Positions 49,389-62,200 of a stretch of 64,000 nt of DNA are shown in pieces. The translations under genes were made by a program, and so were the position numbers. Source of the stretch: Ignelater luminosus. Taxonomy: Eukaryota; Arthropoda; Insecta; Coleoptera; Elateridae. How positions within the stretch are numbered: position 1 is the first letter of the stretch; every line of letters begins with the position of its first letter. Where the stretch lies: positions 685,121-749,120 of the forward strand of contig VTPC01005723.1 of NCBI GenBank assembly GCA_011009095.1, written 5' to 3'. Below the pieces are notes generated by a model that saw only the letters and a program-made list of their open reading frames with translations, searched no databases and was not told the DNA's origin.

Positions 49389-49938
49389 CAGTGTGTCCAA
49401 GATAAGGATGCACAGCATGGGGATCTTGGAAACGGTAAGAGATACAGGATCGGTTAAATGGGATGAAAGTTGGCTATTCTTAGGACCTTTTTGTTGGCAT
49501 GTGCAAATCTAGATATCTTGGATATAATATAACCCTATCATGTTTACATCATTAGAATCGTGACAACAAGAGCTACCCAAAACAATTTTTAATTGTTTTT
49601 CCGCCTATTTAAAAAAATGAGGTTGATGATGATTACTCGAAACCGAAACGTTGTACAGGAATTTTGTTAGCGTATTTTAATAGAAAACAAAAAGTGGCAG
49701 TGGAAAAGTGGTTTTAGTTTTCCGATATCTCTTAAAATAAATAAAAGAAGAAATAATAACGAAAATCGAAAAATCTACTTATTTTTAAATATCTCTGAAA
49801 CTATCCAAGATATCTAGATTTTGCAAACGCCAACAAAAAGGTCCTATAAGTAGCCAACTTTCATCCCATTTAACCGATCCTGTATCTCTTACCGTTTCCA
49901 AGATCCTCACGCTATGCATCCTTATCTTGGACACACTG
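49389..49938. mobile_element. 550-bp MITE with ~135-bp inverted ends, TA duplication
   Basis: The ends start CAGTGTGTCCAAGATAAGGA and match inward for about 135 bp at roughly 93%. TA flanks both sides (49387-49388 and 49939-49940). Non-coding interior. The block GTAAGAGATAC-TCGGTTAAAT is shared with the element at 52408-53263. Confidence 0.9.
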
Positions 49939-49940
49939 TA

Positions 49941-51483
49941 TAATAATTCAATATGTAGTAATCCATATGATATTTTCCCCCAAATTAAACTGTCAATAAT
50001 ATCTCGTTACCTCCTTCTATCAATTAGTTCCTCATTTTCTGGAAGCTTTTATAAACTGATGTGACAAAACTTTGATAATGCTGTTTTAGAATAATATGCA
50101 TACTATAAACATAAAACATTTTTTTCCCTAGAATTATACTTAATCTTATCAAGTTTTGATAAGATGGATTTCCCCCCCCAAAAAACCATAATATAGCAAG
50201 TTTTTATCTGTTTAGTTCTTGAATATATTATGAATGGACAGTTAGAAGTTAAAAAAGATTCGTATTTTTCTCAAATGCGGAATCCTCATCTCATTTTCAA
50301 TTATAGGGCATTGATTGATAGATAGATAGATAGAATCAAACCATCTATTATTATTATTACCACTTCTAAAATAAAATCTATTTTCTGTGATAAATAATAA
50401 TAAAAAAAGAAGAGCAAGTTTTGATCTGGGTTAATTGCTCTTCATAGATCAGAACTCCCAACTACTGTGGTAGCAAATGGTGCCGTGAGACCAAATAGCA
50501 AGTAGTGCCCAGTTTTATTGTCAGAAATTGCTCAAATAAGAATCGAATGGAATACCTTTCAATACTATTGTTTTTTTTTTCAAAACAAACAGAATTCCAT
50601 AGCTCTAGAGATATGTAGACGTCAAAATATTAGAGCCAATTCTTTAGCTATCTACTGTCTGTGAAGTCGTTCTAGTCCATGAAAAGTTAAATTGGAAGTG
50701 TCATTGAATCAAGATCAAACTGAGTGTAGGTAAACACCAAACCAGTATAGAAAATGAAATCTTGCACAAGGTGAAAAAAATGATTAGTTGTAGTAATGCA
50801 CCGAGCGTTTGACCAAACCATAAAGCAAGGTAACAGAACTCGTTGGAAGTCATGTCCATTGGCAGTTTGGAAACTAGAAGTCTTTTTTGTTTTAGACAAA
50901 CTGATAGAACTCAAAAAATTATAATTTCATTTTATGGTCAGTATCTCTTAAGCATTTTATTGAATAAAGGGCAGTTCAAGTTAAGGTTATTCATGTCAAT
51001 ATCCTACCAAAAGCGAGTATGAGATTTTTGTGCTCTTGCACCTCACATCGGGTAATATCAAATATCTTCCGATGTACTTAAAGGTCTTAAAGTAAGAGAA
51101 ACTTTTATTAAGATAAAACTTCATCGGCTCTTATTCAAAAGTAAAACCAAACCGAAAAAAGTCCAAAAAGTTTAAAAAGTCTCAGCAGAGACCTGTAAAT
51201 ACAGATCCGAAAATCTAAATATTTGAAGGTATGGCCTTGCCTGCCCAAACCTAAATCTACAGCCGCTCTCTACTTCTTTCGTAATCCGGCATCCTTTGGT
51301 TTCGATTCAGCTGCATTAAAACTTTTAAACACAAACTTAATAAATCGAAATCAATCTGTTTCGCTTGAAGGATTAACTTTGTAGGATATTCAGCAACATC
51401 TGTTCTACCACAAGGGCCCAATCTTAGATTTCATAGGCTTGTAGGCTTTTTCTGTTGACAACTTAAAAATATACTCTACCATC
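49941..51483. other. Non-coding stretch with a GATA microsatellite
   Basis: AT-rich DNA with (GATA)n at 50310-50334. No gene recognised. Confidence 0.45.
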
Positions 51484-52110
51484 AATTCTGTAAATGACCG
51501 TTACTTGTAGCAACGTAATTTAAATAGTGTTCGGCTGTGGTGTAATGAAATTAATCTGCATTTGAATATAACAAAATGTAAAGCTATGTCATTCACGAGA
51601 AGAAACAAAATCATCTTGCATCCATAACTAAATGTGATACCATTACAGACCTCGAACATAAACGGTTCAAATCATATAACAGATGCATCAAAAATCTATG
51701 GTTTTATTATTCGGACGAGTCAGAAACACTGTCGGCGCGTAGTGACAAATTTCCAAAGTAGGCTAGTGGCATAATAAATTAACCGAGGTCAATGCTTAGA
51801 TATCAAGGGACTATGATACTTGACAGGTGTATAATCTCACTATTGCAGACATTTTCGTTTAATGCTATTGCCTCCCCATATGTATGTGCTATTAACGATT
51901 TAAAAATCTTATTTTTTTTGCTTATGGCTAAGTTAGAATATGGCTGCATTATCTGGCATCATTTTTATTCCGGTCACAAGACAGTCGCTGAATGCTTACA
52001 GAAAGGATTTCCGAAATATTTATTATTCAAGGATGAAAAATACTTAATTAGTAGATTTAAATTTCAAAATTTTGGAACATTTTATCGTTTTTGCATACAC
52101 TTTTACATGG
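51484..52110 (+). pseudogene. Decayed Jockey-like non-LTR reverse transcriptase
   Basis: Two frames hold pieces of the RT region C-terminal to the active site. At 51484-51620 the frame reads LNSVRLWCNEINLHLNITKC then KAMSFTRRNKII, the W-x3-N-x-L-x-LN-x2-KC-x-M-x-F block, with one upstream stop and a following stop. From 51792 a second frame reads NDLKILFFLLMAKLEYGCII then WHHFYSGHK, the usual KLEYGxxxW-x4-Y-x2-H block. The middle is scrambled, and the catalytic xADD box and endonuclease are absent. This is an old fragment, unrelated to the RT at 123-1034. Confidence 0.7.
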
Positions 52111-52407
52111 AAATACTAACTGTAATGAACTATTAAGTCAAATTACTCTTACCTTTTTCTAAATACTTTTTAAATATTCTCAAAAGTTTAACTTGAAGCT
52201 TGTCATACTATATTTCAAAAGCAACGTGAACGTACTCAATTTTCTTAGAAAATTTCTTATTTTGATATACTCACCATAGACGGGTATGTAAAGAAGATAG
52301 ATTCCAACATCCCGTATCTTACCAAAAGTGTATTTCAAGACACCTGTATACATGACTCACAAATTCACACTATGAATATTTACGGTATTCAATGTCTTCA
52401 AAATATA

Positions 52408-53263
52408 CAGCCTGTCCATATTTCGATGCTCACTATTGGGATCTCGGAAATTGTAAGAGATACGAAGTCGGTTAAATTAGAAGTTGGACATTTTGGAAAT
52501 CAGTTTACTTATGCTTTTGTTTTTTCAAAAAAGTTCACGGCCTACTAGATATTTGCTAAAAACGAAATTCTCTTAATTTTTTTAAGTGAAATATCTCAGG
52601 AACGAGTAAAGATAGAAAAGGACAGCAAAGAGGGTGTTTTAGAGAATTTACTCCAAAACATAAAAAAATTATTTTCGCAATTGTCTTTTGTTTTACTTTG
52701 GCAGAAACGTAAATCCAAATTTTTTCTAATGGAACGCCTACTTGATTTCACATTACTGAACTGCACGCCTTAAATGCTTTTCAGTGAAACATGGTTTGAC
52801 ATAGCTATTCTTTTGTTTTACCGAGTTATGAAGTGAAAATCATTTTTCATCATAGTGTGCCATGACATCTAACACACAAAGCCGTGGAGTTTTATCAAAG
52901 ATGGGGTATTAGCTGCTTATTTGATGCTATGGTATCTGTGAATGCTCAGTAAAGTATCTTAAAAGCGTCTTTTGTTTTGTTTTAGCAATTGTTACATAAC
53001 AAATGTAATTTATCTGACAAAAAACAATGATTTTCATATGTTCAAAGCCATGGCACACTAAGTGGAAAATGCTTTTTATTTTAAAAAAAAAATAAGATAA
53101 TTTCGTTTTTTAGCAAATATCTAGTAAGCCGTGAACTTTTTTGAAAAACCAAAAGCATAAGTAAACTGATCTCCAAAATGCCAAATCTTTTCTGATTTAA
53201 CCGACTTCGTATCTCTTACAATTTCGAGATTCCAATAGTGAGCATCGAAATGTGGACACACTG
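52408..53263. mobile_element. 856-bp MITE with ~175-bp inverted ends, TA duplication
   Basis: The left end CAGCCTGTCCATATTTCGAT and the right end, inverted, CAGTGTGTCCACATTTCGAT continue to match for about 175 bp. TA flanks both sides (52406-52407 and 53264-53265). A second, inner inverted pair around AGTGTGCCATG lies at about 52853 and 53050. No coding sequence. Confidence 0.9.
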
Positions 53264-53265
53264 TA

Positions 53266-55503
53266 TAAAAAGATCACCATAAAGTTATCAAATTAACACG
53301 AATGAAGAATCAGCATACGTAGATGTTTCCAAGGACATGGCCCAAAAAAGAAACTGGAAATCATGATATTAATACACAAATGACACAAAAGCCAAAAATA
53401 CAAAATATAGCGATTATTGCTTTGATGAAATAAAGATAAATAAATTACTTGGGCCAAGCTAACAAGATGAAAACTGTAATAAAACAAGAATACCTGTAGA
53501 ATGGGGAATGATGATGTAAAAACCAAAAAACCCAGAAAAAGAAGCAAAACTGTACCCTTGTTGTATCTCTAAACCCCTAATTTGCAATGAAAAACAGTAT
53601 GAGGAATTTTAATCCTAGTATAGTACCGTACCAACTTCACATCGATCGTAGTTATGAAAGATTTAGAAAGGCAAATGATTTATCACAATATTCGCTCTAG
53701 AGTTAAACTTAATCAAAGTGGAACTGGTAGCATTGGAATTACGAGTTAAAAATGGCAAGAAATGGTATTACATTTTACAGATGAAACAATCCATAAAATT
53801 ATCACCAGTTTCTAGATGACGCGACAGATAAACGTTCCAATACTATAGCGCTTACTATACTTACTAAAGAATTCTTTCGCCATAACAAGACATTCATATA
53901 TTGCTCCATTGGCTACCTGAAATTCTGTTATAACTTTCTGTGATTCATTGCTTATATGTGGGCATTGAAAATGATCACTTTGGTGCCCAATCTTGTAATT
54001 TGGAAAGAAATAGAAATTCCATTCCAACTGCTTCTAAGAAGTTCAAGCACAACTTTATAAAATCTAAAATCTCAGAAGACTGAAACTAATGTTCGTTTTT
54101 TAATCGAAAAGTATAGAAAAAAAAACACCTTTTTGCCAAAACTGTTAAGACCACTGAACCTATACCTTATAAAACATAAACTTGAGGTTTTAGGTTACAT
54201 TCTATAAGCAAAATGATATTGTACAAAATCGGATATGTCTGAGTCTGAAATTGCCTTTTGAAATCTCTGGTCGGTTTGAGCCTACCTTAGGATTTTCAAA
54301 CAGTATGGATACTTTTGTTTCAATTGAGCTTTTTAGGTGTTCATGAACGCGGAAATAAAATAAAAACGTTAGAAACAGTCACTCATCTGATTAGACTCTT
54401 GGAAGAGGTTCAGAACTATACTATACAGTTATGGCAGGCAGTAGTTCAGCAACTGTCTTTCAGTCGTATTTGTCGCTTTTCAAATTAAAAAGGAGGCTTT
54501 GGTAATAAGTTTTTTCTCAAAAGCCTACACTCATTTTTTTAATGGCAAATACAATATGGCCACTTAGAAATGTTTTAGGTTTCAATTCACTGTGCAGTTT
54601 AGCTTGAGATTCAAATTTAGACTAGGTTGGAGCTTGCATTTTTTCCAATTGGGTTTCCTTTTCAGATGTCGGGATATATAAAATGAAACTTTAGACTGGA
54701 AATATTGTATAATCCAAAAAGCTCTGCCAGTCACTAAGTTAATCAGATGTTCGAAAGGAATCTCCCACCTGTTGTAAACAATTATTTTTTAATTGTATTC
54801 GCTGGTAATACTGTAGACAGAACTAAAATAAATCTAAACTTCAAACTTGCAAAAAACTTTTTTAAAGCCCGTTTGAACATAATCAACGAAAGCAGGTCAA
54901 CTGCTTTGCACTTCACCGTACACAAAAGTTCAACAAGTGATATGTACTAAAAAATGTAGACCTTGCGTTATTGCAATTGACCATTTTAACTAAATCAAAA
55001 AGTAAGAAATTAGGTTAGAATATAATAAACAACTCGCGTGCAAAATGGTTTAAAGTTTTCAAGTACCTACTTCTAGGTTCATTCTAACCACTTGTAAGAT
55101 TATGTCACGGAAAATATTTTGGATAAAATCCAAAAAATCCCCTGGCTTCAATTTCAGTAAAACTTTTTAACAAAATGCCCACAATAATATTTTTATTAGA
55201 CTTTCAGCCAAATTTGTTATGTCTACATTTTTCCAAATAAAATTTAATTTACCTTATCCGATTTTAATCAAAACCGAACGCCCAATGCGGAACAAACATG
55301 AATGAAGGAAGAACTCGCTAATGATAATAATTATTAGTCTGTTATTACGTAATATTGTATTGTAGTAAATCAAATCTCTGCAAGTAAATATAATCATCCA
55401 GTTGTAAAACGAGAACCTTCCTCGTTCTACGGTAGCAACTACATCAAAGGCTATGTGTATGTATGGTTATTATAAAGCTTATTGCTGCTAATACAGATTG
55501 GCA
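53266..55503. other. Non-coding stretch
   Basis: No gene or repeat recognised in 2.2 kb. Short open frames have no motif. Confidence 0.45.
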
Positions 55504-55540
55504 TATAAACGAGCGAGAGAGACAGCTCGTCGGCAGTAGA
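55504..55540 (+). promoter_or_regulatory. Possible TATA/initiator core promoter
   Basis: TATAAAC starts at 55504, and the A of an initiator-like GGCAGTAG is at 55535, 31 bp downstream, the spacing typical of insect promoters. A GAGCGAGAGAGA stretch (GAGA-factor-like) lies between. About 85 bp further on, MKML codons run into a donor-like TTAG|GTAGGA near 55621. No downstream coding exon was found. Confidence 0.35.
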
Positions 55541-56660
55541 AGCTTTTCCTATAACCAGAAAGTTGAGAGTGTTACGAGATTCTAGATTATATTAAAATAA
55601 ACATTCTACATGAAAATGTTAGGTAGGAAAGAAAACGGTGTATGATATAATCCGCACAAAACCAGCATGTAATTAATTTAATAATGCAGCCTCATTATGT
55701 AACATCAAAAATCGTAAATAATATATAAATTTTAAATTTAAAGTACAACTTTATTTTAGGTTAAAATAGTTTTGAATTTGTTATTTTGATAAACTAACAA
55801 CTTCACACCGAAATGAAGGTTTACTTTTTCCGCGTGCTATTTATGTCCTACAAAATAAAACGTAAAAGCTTTACAACTGCGAAAGTGTTGTAACGAAAAA
55901 TAATAATCAATCGCTAAAGAGAGGTGCGGTACGCTACTTGTGATGAAAATTACCGTTGTTTACGATCAAAACCCTTCTCTACACACCGCTATTCCCCGCG
56001 CAAGAACGTGAAAGGAAAATCACTGTACTGTGTCGCTTCTCGTTATTATTAAGACTTTCATTATGTGCGCGGCGTTCTTGAACCTGACGTTTCTTTTACC
56101 CACATAAATAATAGTTCACTTTTGGCAAGAAATTTAATAATAAAATAAACAAAAAAACATTCAACCGGTACTGCGTTTATAAATACACGTTAAATGAATT
56201 CGGAATATTCGAATGGAATTTTTGCTTTTGGGAAAATTCCAATCAATTTCTTTATCTATCGACATTTGTTTTTTACACACTATTATTTGTAGTGCATCAT
56301 CTATTTTTACAAATATATCTAAAAATAAATTAACGATGCCTCGCATATTTAAATTTGGCGCCAAAACATGTTACCCAATCAGAAAGAGCCATTTATAGTC
56401 ATATAAAATTAAAACAAAAACAGGTCATCATTTGTTAATAATCACCATAACCTTAAAATTAAAAAAATCAAGTGTTAGTCGGAAATTATTCCATTACATT
56501 GGGACTATGCAATAGAATCGGTTTTAGCTTTCAATAAAATCCAATACGATAGTGAAAACTCTTAGAACGATCGAATTTCAAAAACGAGAAAAATACATGA
56601 GAAGTGTATTCTAATAACACTTGGAAAACTAGGTTAAGGCATAAGCTTTATTTCCAACAA
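55541..56660. other. Non-coding stretch
   Basis: No gene recognised. A CG-richer patch lies at about 55920-56100. Confidence 0.4.
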
Positions 56661-56818
56661 AAAGCCTCTCGCGACCTGGGATTTCACTGGTTTAGGCAAG
56701 CGTCTGCTGAGGCCGTTGTCATCGATCCGCGGGCTCTTCTTGACACCATCCCTCAGTTTCCACAGTTCCATCGCTTATATTCCTTGTCTAGTCCTTGTCT
56801 GATCCTGACACAGCAATA
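56661..56818. other. GC-richer patch of unknown origin
   Basis: About 160 bp near 50% GC in AT-rich surroundings, open on both strands. The + strand reads LGFHWFRQASAEAVVIDPRA. The - strand has ATG at 56769-56771 giving MELWKLRDGVKKSPRIDDNG for 45 codons. Neither is recognised. It may be a retrocopied or transposed fragment. Confidence 0.3.
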
Positions 56819-57745
56819 ACTTGTTCGGGAATAAAGTTCATTGCATAGTTGGAATAAGCAGATTTCTTAACATCAAAAAATACACACCGAAAAAAAGAAG
56901 GTATGATGAATAATAACATGCAAGCGGGATTCCCCTAGTGAAATTTAGAATTTAAAAACGGAAATTGATTTGAATGCCAAATTAAAAACGAAAACGCTTG
57001 TAATGTTCATTGGAATAACAGAAATTAATTCCATTGAGAAAGGAAAGTAATGAATTATAAGCATAATTAGTTTATCATTAACGTGTACGTATTTTATTAA
57101 TTGTTATATAGACAGTGGCGTACACAATTATATAGATTCATCAAACCGCAATTCAAATATATCCAAGTTTTATGCACAGGAACTGAATTAAATATTGCGT
57201 CTAAAAAATCAGTCCTTCAGGTTAAATGAGTGGTTAAACGTCACGTCAAGATGATTCGTTGCCCAATAACAATGATTTCAAAACTATGAGAAAAGGTTTA
57301 CAAAACAAAACGTTTTTTAGATGAGTCACATACTTTTATTTTACATAGCCAAGACAGTTCAAGTAAAGTATTTTTAAAAAAGTCACTGTACATACTCCTT
57401 ATAAAAATTCAAACTTTTAAGCTTTTTCACATAATTATAAAAGTTGAATGCAACAGCTGAAAGTCAGTCAACTAATAATGTATTCAATAAAATGTTTCGT
57501 CGGAGAAAGTTCTCTATCAAATTTGATATACAGTAACAGATGGGCAATTGGAAGGCATTAATAAACTCACCGACAGAAAGCTAATTAATAAATTTTCTTT
57601 TTAGACTTGACCCTCAACCAAATAACCCAAACACTTTTGTGTCAACTTTAAAATGATTCATATACTGTATGGTAATTCATTAAGAACAATCATTCGATAC
57701 GCCATTCCCGATTTCCATCATATTAACCCGGCCTACTTTATTTGT

Positions 57746-58086
57746 TTTGAAACGGAGCGCCTTTCCCTGGCACGGAAAGATCCCGGCATACACGTAAAAT
57801 TGGGGTTTCAACCATGCTTAGTCCACAATATCATGTAGTAACGTAATATGGAGCTGGTTATAACCTCTAACCTAATCTCTAACCAAACCTATATCCTAGC
57901 CTCTAACCTAACTTCTAACTCAACCTCTAACCTAACCTTTAACCGAACATCTAACAAGCTCCTTCGATGATGACTGGTTATAAACAGCGCAATATTATGT
58001 TACTACATGATATTGTGGACTAAGCATAGTCGAAACTCCAATTCTACGTGTATGTCGGGAAATATCCGTGCCAGAGCGCTATTTCA
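57746..58086. mobile_element. Foldback element with a 12-bp minisatellite core
   Basis: Long inverted arms (about 57746-57860 and 57963-58086) share CTGGCACGG, CATACACGTA and TGCTTAGTCCACAATATCAT and TAGTAAC. The arms enclose an in-phase 12-bp repeat array. No coding sequence. The left arm differs from the right by a ~7-bp insertion near the outer end. No sure target duplication. Confidence 0.85.
57865..57960 (+). repeat. 12-bp minisatellite, eight units
   Basis: Eight consecutive 12-bp units with consensus CTCTAACCTAAC and no length change. Units 4 and 6 match the consensus exactly. The TAACC motif recalls the insect telomere repeat CCTAA in a diverged 12-mer form. Confidence 0.92.
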
Positions 58087-58877
58087 AATCCTTTCATTTA
58101 GTCAAGGGGATTAAATAATAAAAGTCCTTTTTAAATAGTTAAAAGGGCCTAAACTCACATCGGCCATAACCACCTCGATCGATAGCGATAACAACGATCA
58201 GAGGTAAATTAAGAAATTAGTTCATACTTCAGAAGCAAAATTTAAACTTTAAGGTCTTCTAAAGCGTCCTTTCGAAAGAGTTTCTATTGAATCTGAATAG
58301 AATAGATTTTGTACCGCTAGTAGGCCTGTTTCTGAGTTCCACAAAAAAAAATGCTTTGTATAGTTCGATATTTTGCTACTAAAGAGGCCAAAATTTATCC
58401 ACAACTGCTAAACCAGATTTTCAAGTTCCAAAAACTAAAATAATTTGATAAACTAAACAACCAAATGCAACCATCATGGTGAAACATTCCAACTGAAAGA
58501 CAAAAGTGAAAAGCTAGTTTTGATCAATCTTAAAAATTCCCAGAAACCACAATTGTTATATTCTAGAATAAGTTCTTCCAAAGGACCCATCATCTCTCCT
58601 CCATCTACACAATAAATTTAAAAAAAGTAAGAGTTACATTGACATGATATTTTTTACGATCAATGGCACGAGAAAGACACAATTTGAGAAAGGAAAAGCG
58701 AAGATGAAGACAGTTAACACTAGAAACGTGTCTGTTATCCACGAAAAGTCACCAAAGATACAAGAAATGCTGTGACAAAATTTCTAATTTGACAAGATTT
58801 GAATATTTCCGCACTATAAGACAGATAGGTCCTTCATCTGTGTGAATTCGATTTGGTTCGACTCGTTTCGACCAGAC
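58087..58877. other. Non-coding stretch
   Basis: No gene or repeat recognised. Confidence 0.45.
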
Positions 58878-59226
58878 TCAGTCAGTAGCTGCCATTAGGC
58901 CAGGCGGGGCCTGATGCACCATTTCACAAATCATTTAAAAAAAGAAGTTTGAGAAGCTTGCTCAAGGTTCGACATTGTTTGTCCAGAAAAAAACAAGATT
59001 AGCAAGTTAAGTACGTTTCAAATTTGGCTCAAAGATCATTTGAAATTCTCTTAGTCAGTAGCCATCGTTAGGCCAGACTGTGATGCACTATATCACATCA
59101 TTTGGAAAAGGAAGCTCAACAAGTTTTAAGATTCGACACGGTTAGTGTAAGTGACAAGATTAGCGACTTAGGTTCACCTCCAAGTTTTCAATTTACTTGC
59201 TGCTCAAGTTTGTGTAAATTGTGATT
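58878..59226 (+). repeat. Diverged tandem duplication, period 173 bp
   Basis: GTCAGTAGC at 58881 and at 59054 begin two copies that share TTAGGCCAG, TGATGCAC, TCACA-ATCATTT, TTCGACA and GACAAGATTAGC or close variants in the same order. The copies have several small indels. Confidence 0.75.
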
Positions 59227-62200
59227 GAGATTAAGAGTTGGTCAAAAGATTGGTTCAAGAAGGCGTGACGAACCATAATGTGGACCGTGAGAACAGCCAA
59301 GGTAGAACCAGTCAAACCAATCTTGGGAAAGCTAAGCGGCGCAGGAAGTCAGGTCATTTACGTGAAATATGTACATACAAATATAGATCTCAAGACAAAA
59401 AGGTTGAGAAAGGCTGATTTAGTACATCAATCAAAGCTTGCAAACTTTGAACGATTTTATATTTTTAATCTTGAAACGACTCCTCTGTTCAAACAAACAA
59501 GCCTAATAATTCTAGGAATGATCATTTTATTATTCAACAACGCTGATCGAGTTTAAACCCATCTTATACAATTAGTAGATTAAAAACTTCGAGTCGATAA
59601 TCCCCAGGCCACCAAGAAAATATTGTCCTAGAGAAATCTGAAGACTCGCAAAACATTCAAGACCGGCAAAAACGGAGAATTTGAAATTTGAAAAAATGAC
59701 ATTTTGCCCAAAACCCACTAAGTGGATGAAGACTTTGATCACTTTTAAAAATCAAAAAGGTTCAAATTGATTGATATAGTCTTTCGAAGATCGTTGATAG
59801 TTTTATCTATCTCATGGACTTCCAAAATTCCAATACTCATTTTTACCTGTTTGTATTCAAAGTGAAAAGATCCTGGCTATGCTCAATATTCAACTATGCA
59901 TGTAGGTCAAAGGTTGACAGTAATAATTGGTGAACTTTGACTAACCATGGTGGGTTAGTCACTGATCATTGGGAAAGCACATAAAGTTAGCAGTATAGAT
60001 GAAGAACATTGTATAGCAGTTTTTGGCATCACCAAGAGATGGATCAACGAACTGCGAAAGGTTGGCCTTACTTAGGTTATTAATAATGTTTGTTTGTCGA
60101 TAGATTCCTTGTGGCAGTAAGAGCAATATTATCACCAAGACATGCTCGAGATTCATTTTTTGTTGTTTTTTGTTCTACCAGTTGGCGGCAAACTGCCACG
60201 AGGAAGTGCAAGTATGTGCGCGTGTAAGCTTTTTTACAGATTTTATTACTGGGTATGCAGTTGCTCTAGATTGTTTTAGCGTAAAATATCGACTAAGAGT
60301 ATTTTTACTTAATATTGTGAATTACACAAAATTATTTTATTGCAGCCAACGTTCTTAGATGGCCATTTCAAATTATTGTTCTTTTCTTTGTAAGAGTGTT
60401 TCAATCTTTATGTACGACAGTAATAAGAAAGCAATACCGAATGAGTAAGTACCATTAGGAAAGTTCATTCGATTAACTAAATCCTCAAACTTAAAAATGT
60501 CAAAATAGCACATTTAAGGCGTAAACGAGACAAGCAGAAATAATGCAGTGCGATTAACTTCAAGTTTAATTCATAGAAGCTAAAATTAAATAACATTTGA
60601 ATTGTTAGTGATTAACGACTGATAAAAAACAGTTAAGTCCATTAACAAAAGTTGTTTCGGAGAATACGTTTACGGTTAAGAGGAGATATTAATATGTATA
60701 GCGCAAGATTCTTCATAAAGACAGACACGAACTACGCTATAGCTTGTTTAGCTCATAGCAAGATGCAAGACAGCTGACCTTATTCGTCTTGATAAGGATT
60801 CTACACATTTATCATAGAACCAGAGCAATTCCAAGAACTCGCCCAACATTTTTCAAACGTGATATTAGCAAATGTTTTGGTAACGAAATCAAATTTGGAA
60901 ATTAGAAGAGAAACTAAAATTCCAAAATAAATTTGCATTAAAGTGAGACGCCACTGGCTACTTGTAATTATAATTAATCATTTCTTGTTAATGGACGTTG
61001 TTACAACTACAGCATGTTCCACGCTTCAACAATCATGGAACAGTGAAATACATAAACATGATAAATTCCACATTTATACACAACATAGAAAAACTCATAA
61101 TTAGCAAGAAAAAAGATAAAGATACACATTTAGTTTGACCACACACACATTATTATTGACGCAAACTAATTACAAAATTTTAAGGAAAAATGCTAACAAA
61201 TCGTTTTACTAATTACTTTTATGCTTACTTGCCTATTTATAAATATTAATGTCGTAGCAAAAACGTCTTCATTTTATTTAGAAAAGAGCTTACTACTACA
61301 AAATAAAGATACAAATATTGAAATTATTTGAAAGTTATTTTTCTATTCAATGACGAATTTGATTTGTAATGATAAATAAATACAACAAATTAGTAAAAGG
61401 TGCAAGTAATTTCTAAAAAGGTTTTATAAATAATAAACCAAGCAAAGCCTTTTATTAGCGGTAACGAAATGTACAGATAGGAGGGAGAGTCGTGTTACTT
61501 CTATTTTGAATAAATGATGAAAAGTCCTTTTGAATTACTAAATCTAATGTTTAGCCTGGTAGATATGCAAAGTTGCGAATCAAAAGTTTTATAATATGAA
61601 ATTAAGCCACCGAAAACTTTCCATACGCCGGTTGGAATTAACAAAAACTGTCAGCGCGTCAAAAGAGTTACGAACTTTAAATTGTCTCTCCGTTAAAAAA
61701 GTTTAATTCGTTAAAAATTTATACCGAAGTATGAGCAAAGTTATAAATCCAAAACTTTTAAAACTCTCCAAACAAAAAGTTTAATTGTTCTCTCACAAAA
61801 AAAGTATAATCATTAAAAATGCATCGGCCTGATACATATTTCATAAAAGTTTGCTCACCGTATTAAAAAAATGATTAAATTTCAAGCAGTAACGGGAAAT
61901 AAAAGCCCTCCAGAGATCGCGCGTAAAAATGTAAAAATGAAAATGCGGCAACAGCATTTAGTTATCGGGAAACGACGACTACGACTCGCTAAAGGTTTTG
62001 AATTCCACAAGTAACGCGGCGGACGAATATAGTATACACAAAACGCTGACTAGACGCCGCTGAAAAATGGCGAGCCAATAAAGTGAGGAGGATTTTTTTT
62101 CGAATAATTGAGTAATAAACAAAAGCAGATTCAGCAAAAACTAGACAAAACTGCAAGCGTTGCTGACCCAAACGCTGTAAAATACGCTGAATTCGCAAAG

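Noticed and set aside
57653..57838. 61-codon frame
   Set aside because: It lies mostly in the left arm of the foldback element, and the same sequence recurs inverted in the right arm.
57865..57960. Interstitial telomeric repeat
   Set aside because: The unit is a 12-mer, CTCTAACCTAAC, not a run of TTAGG, and it is enclosed in a foldback element.
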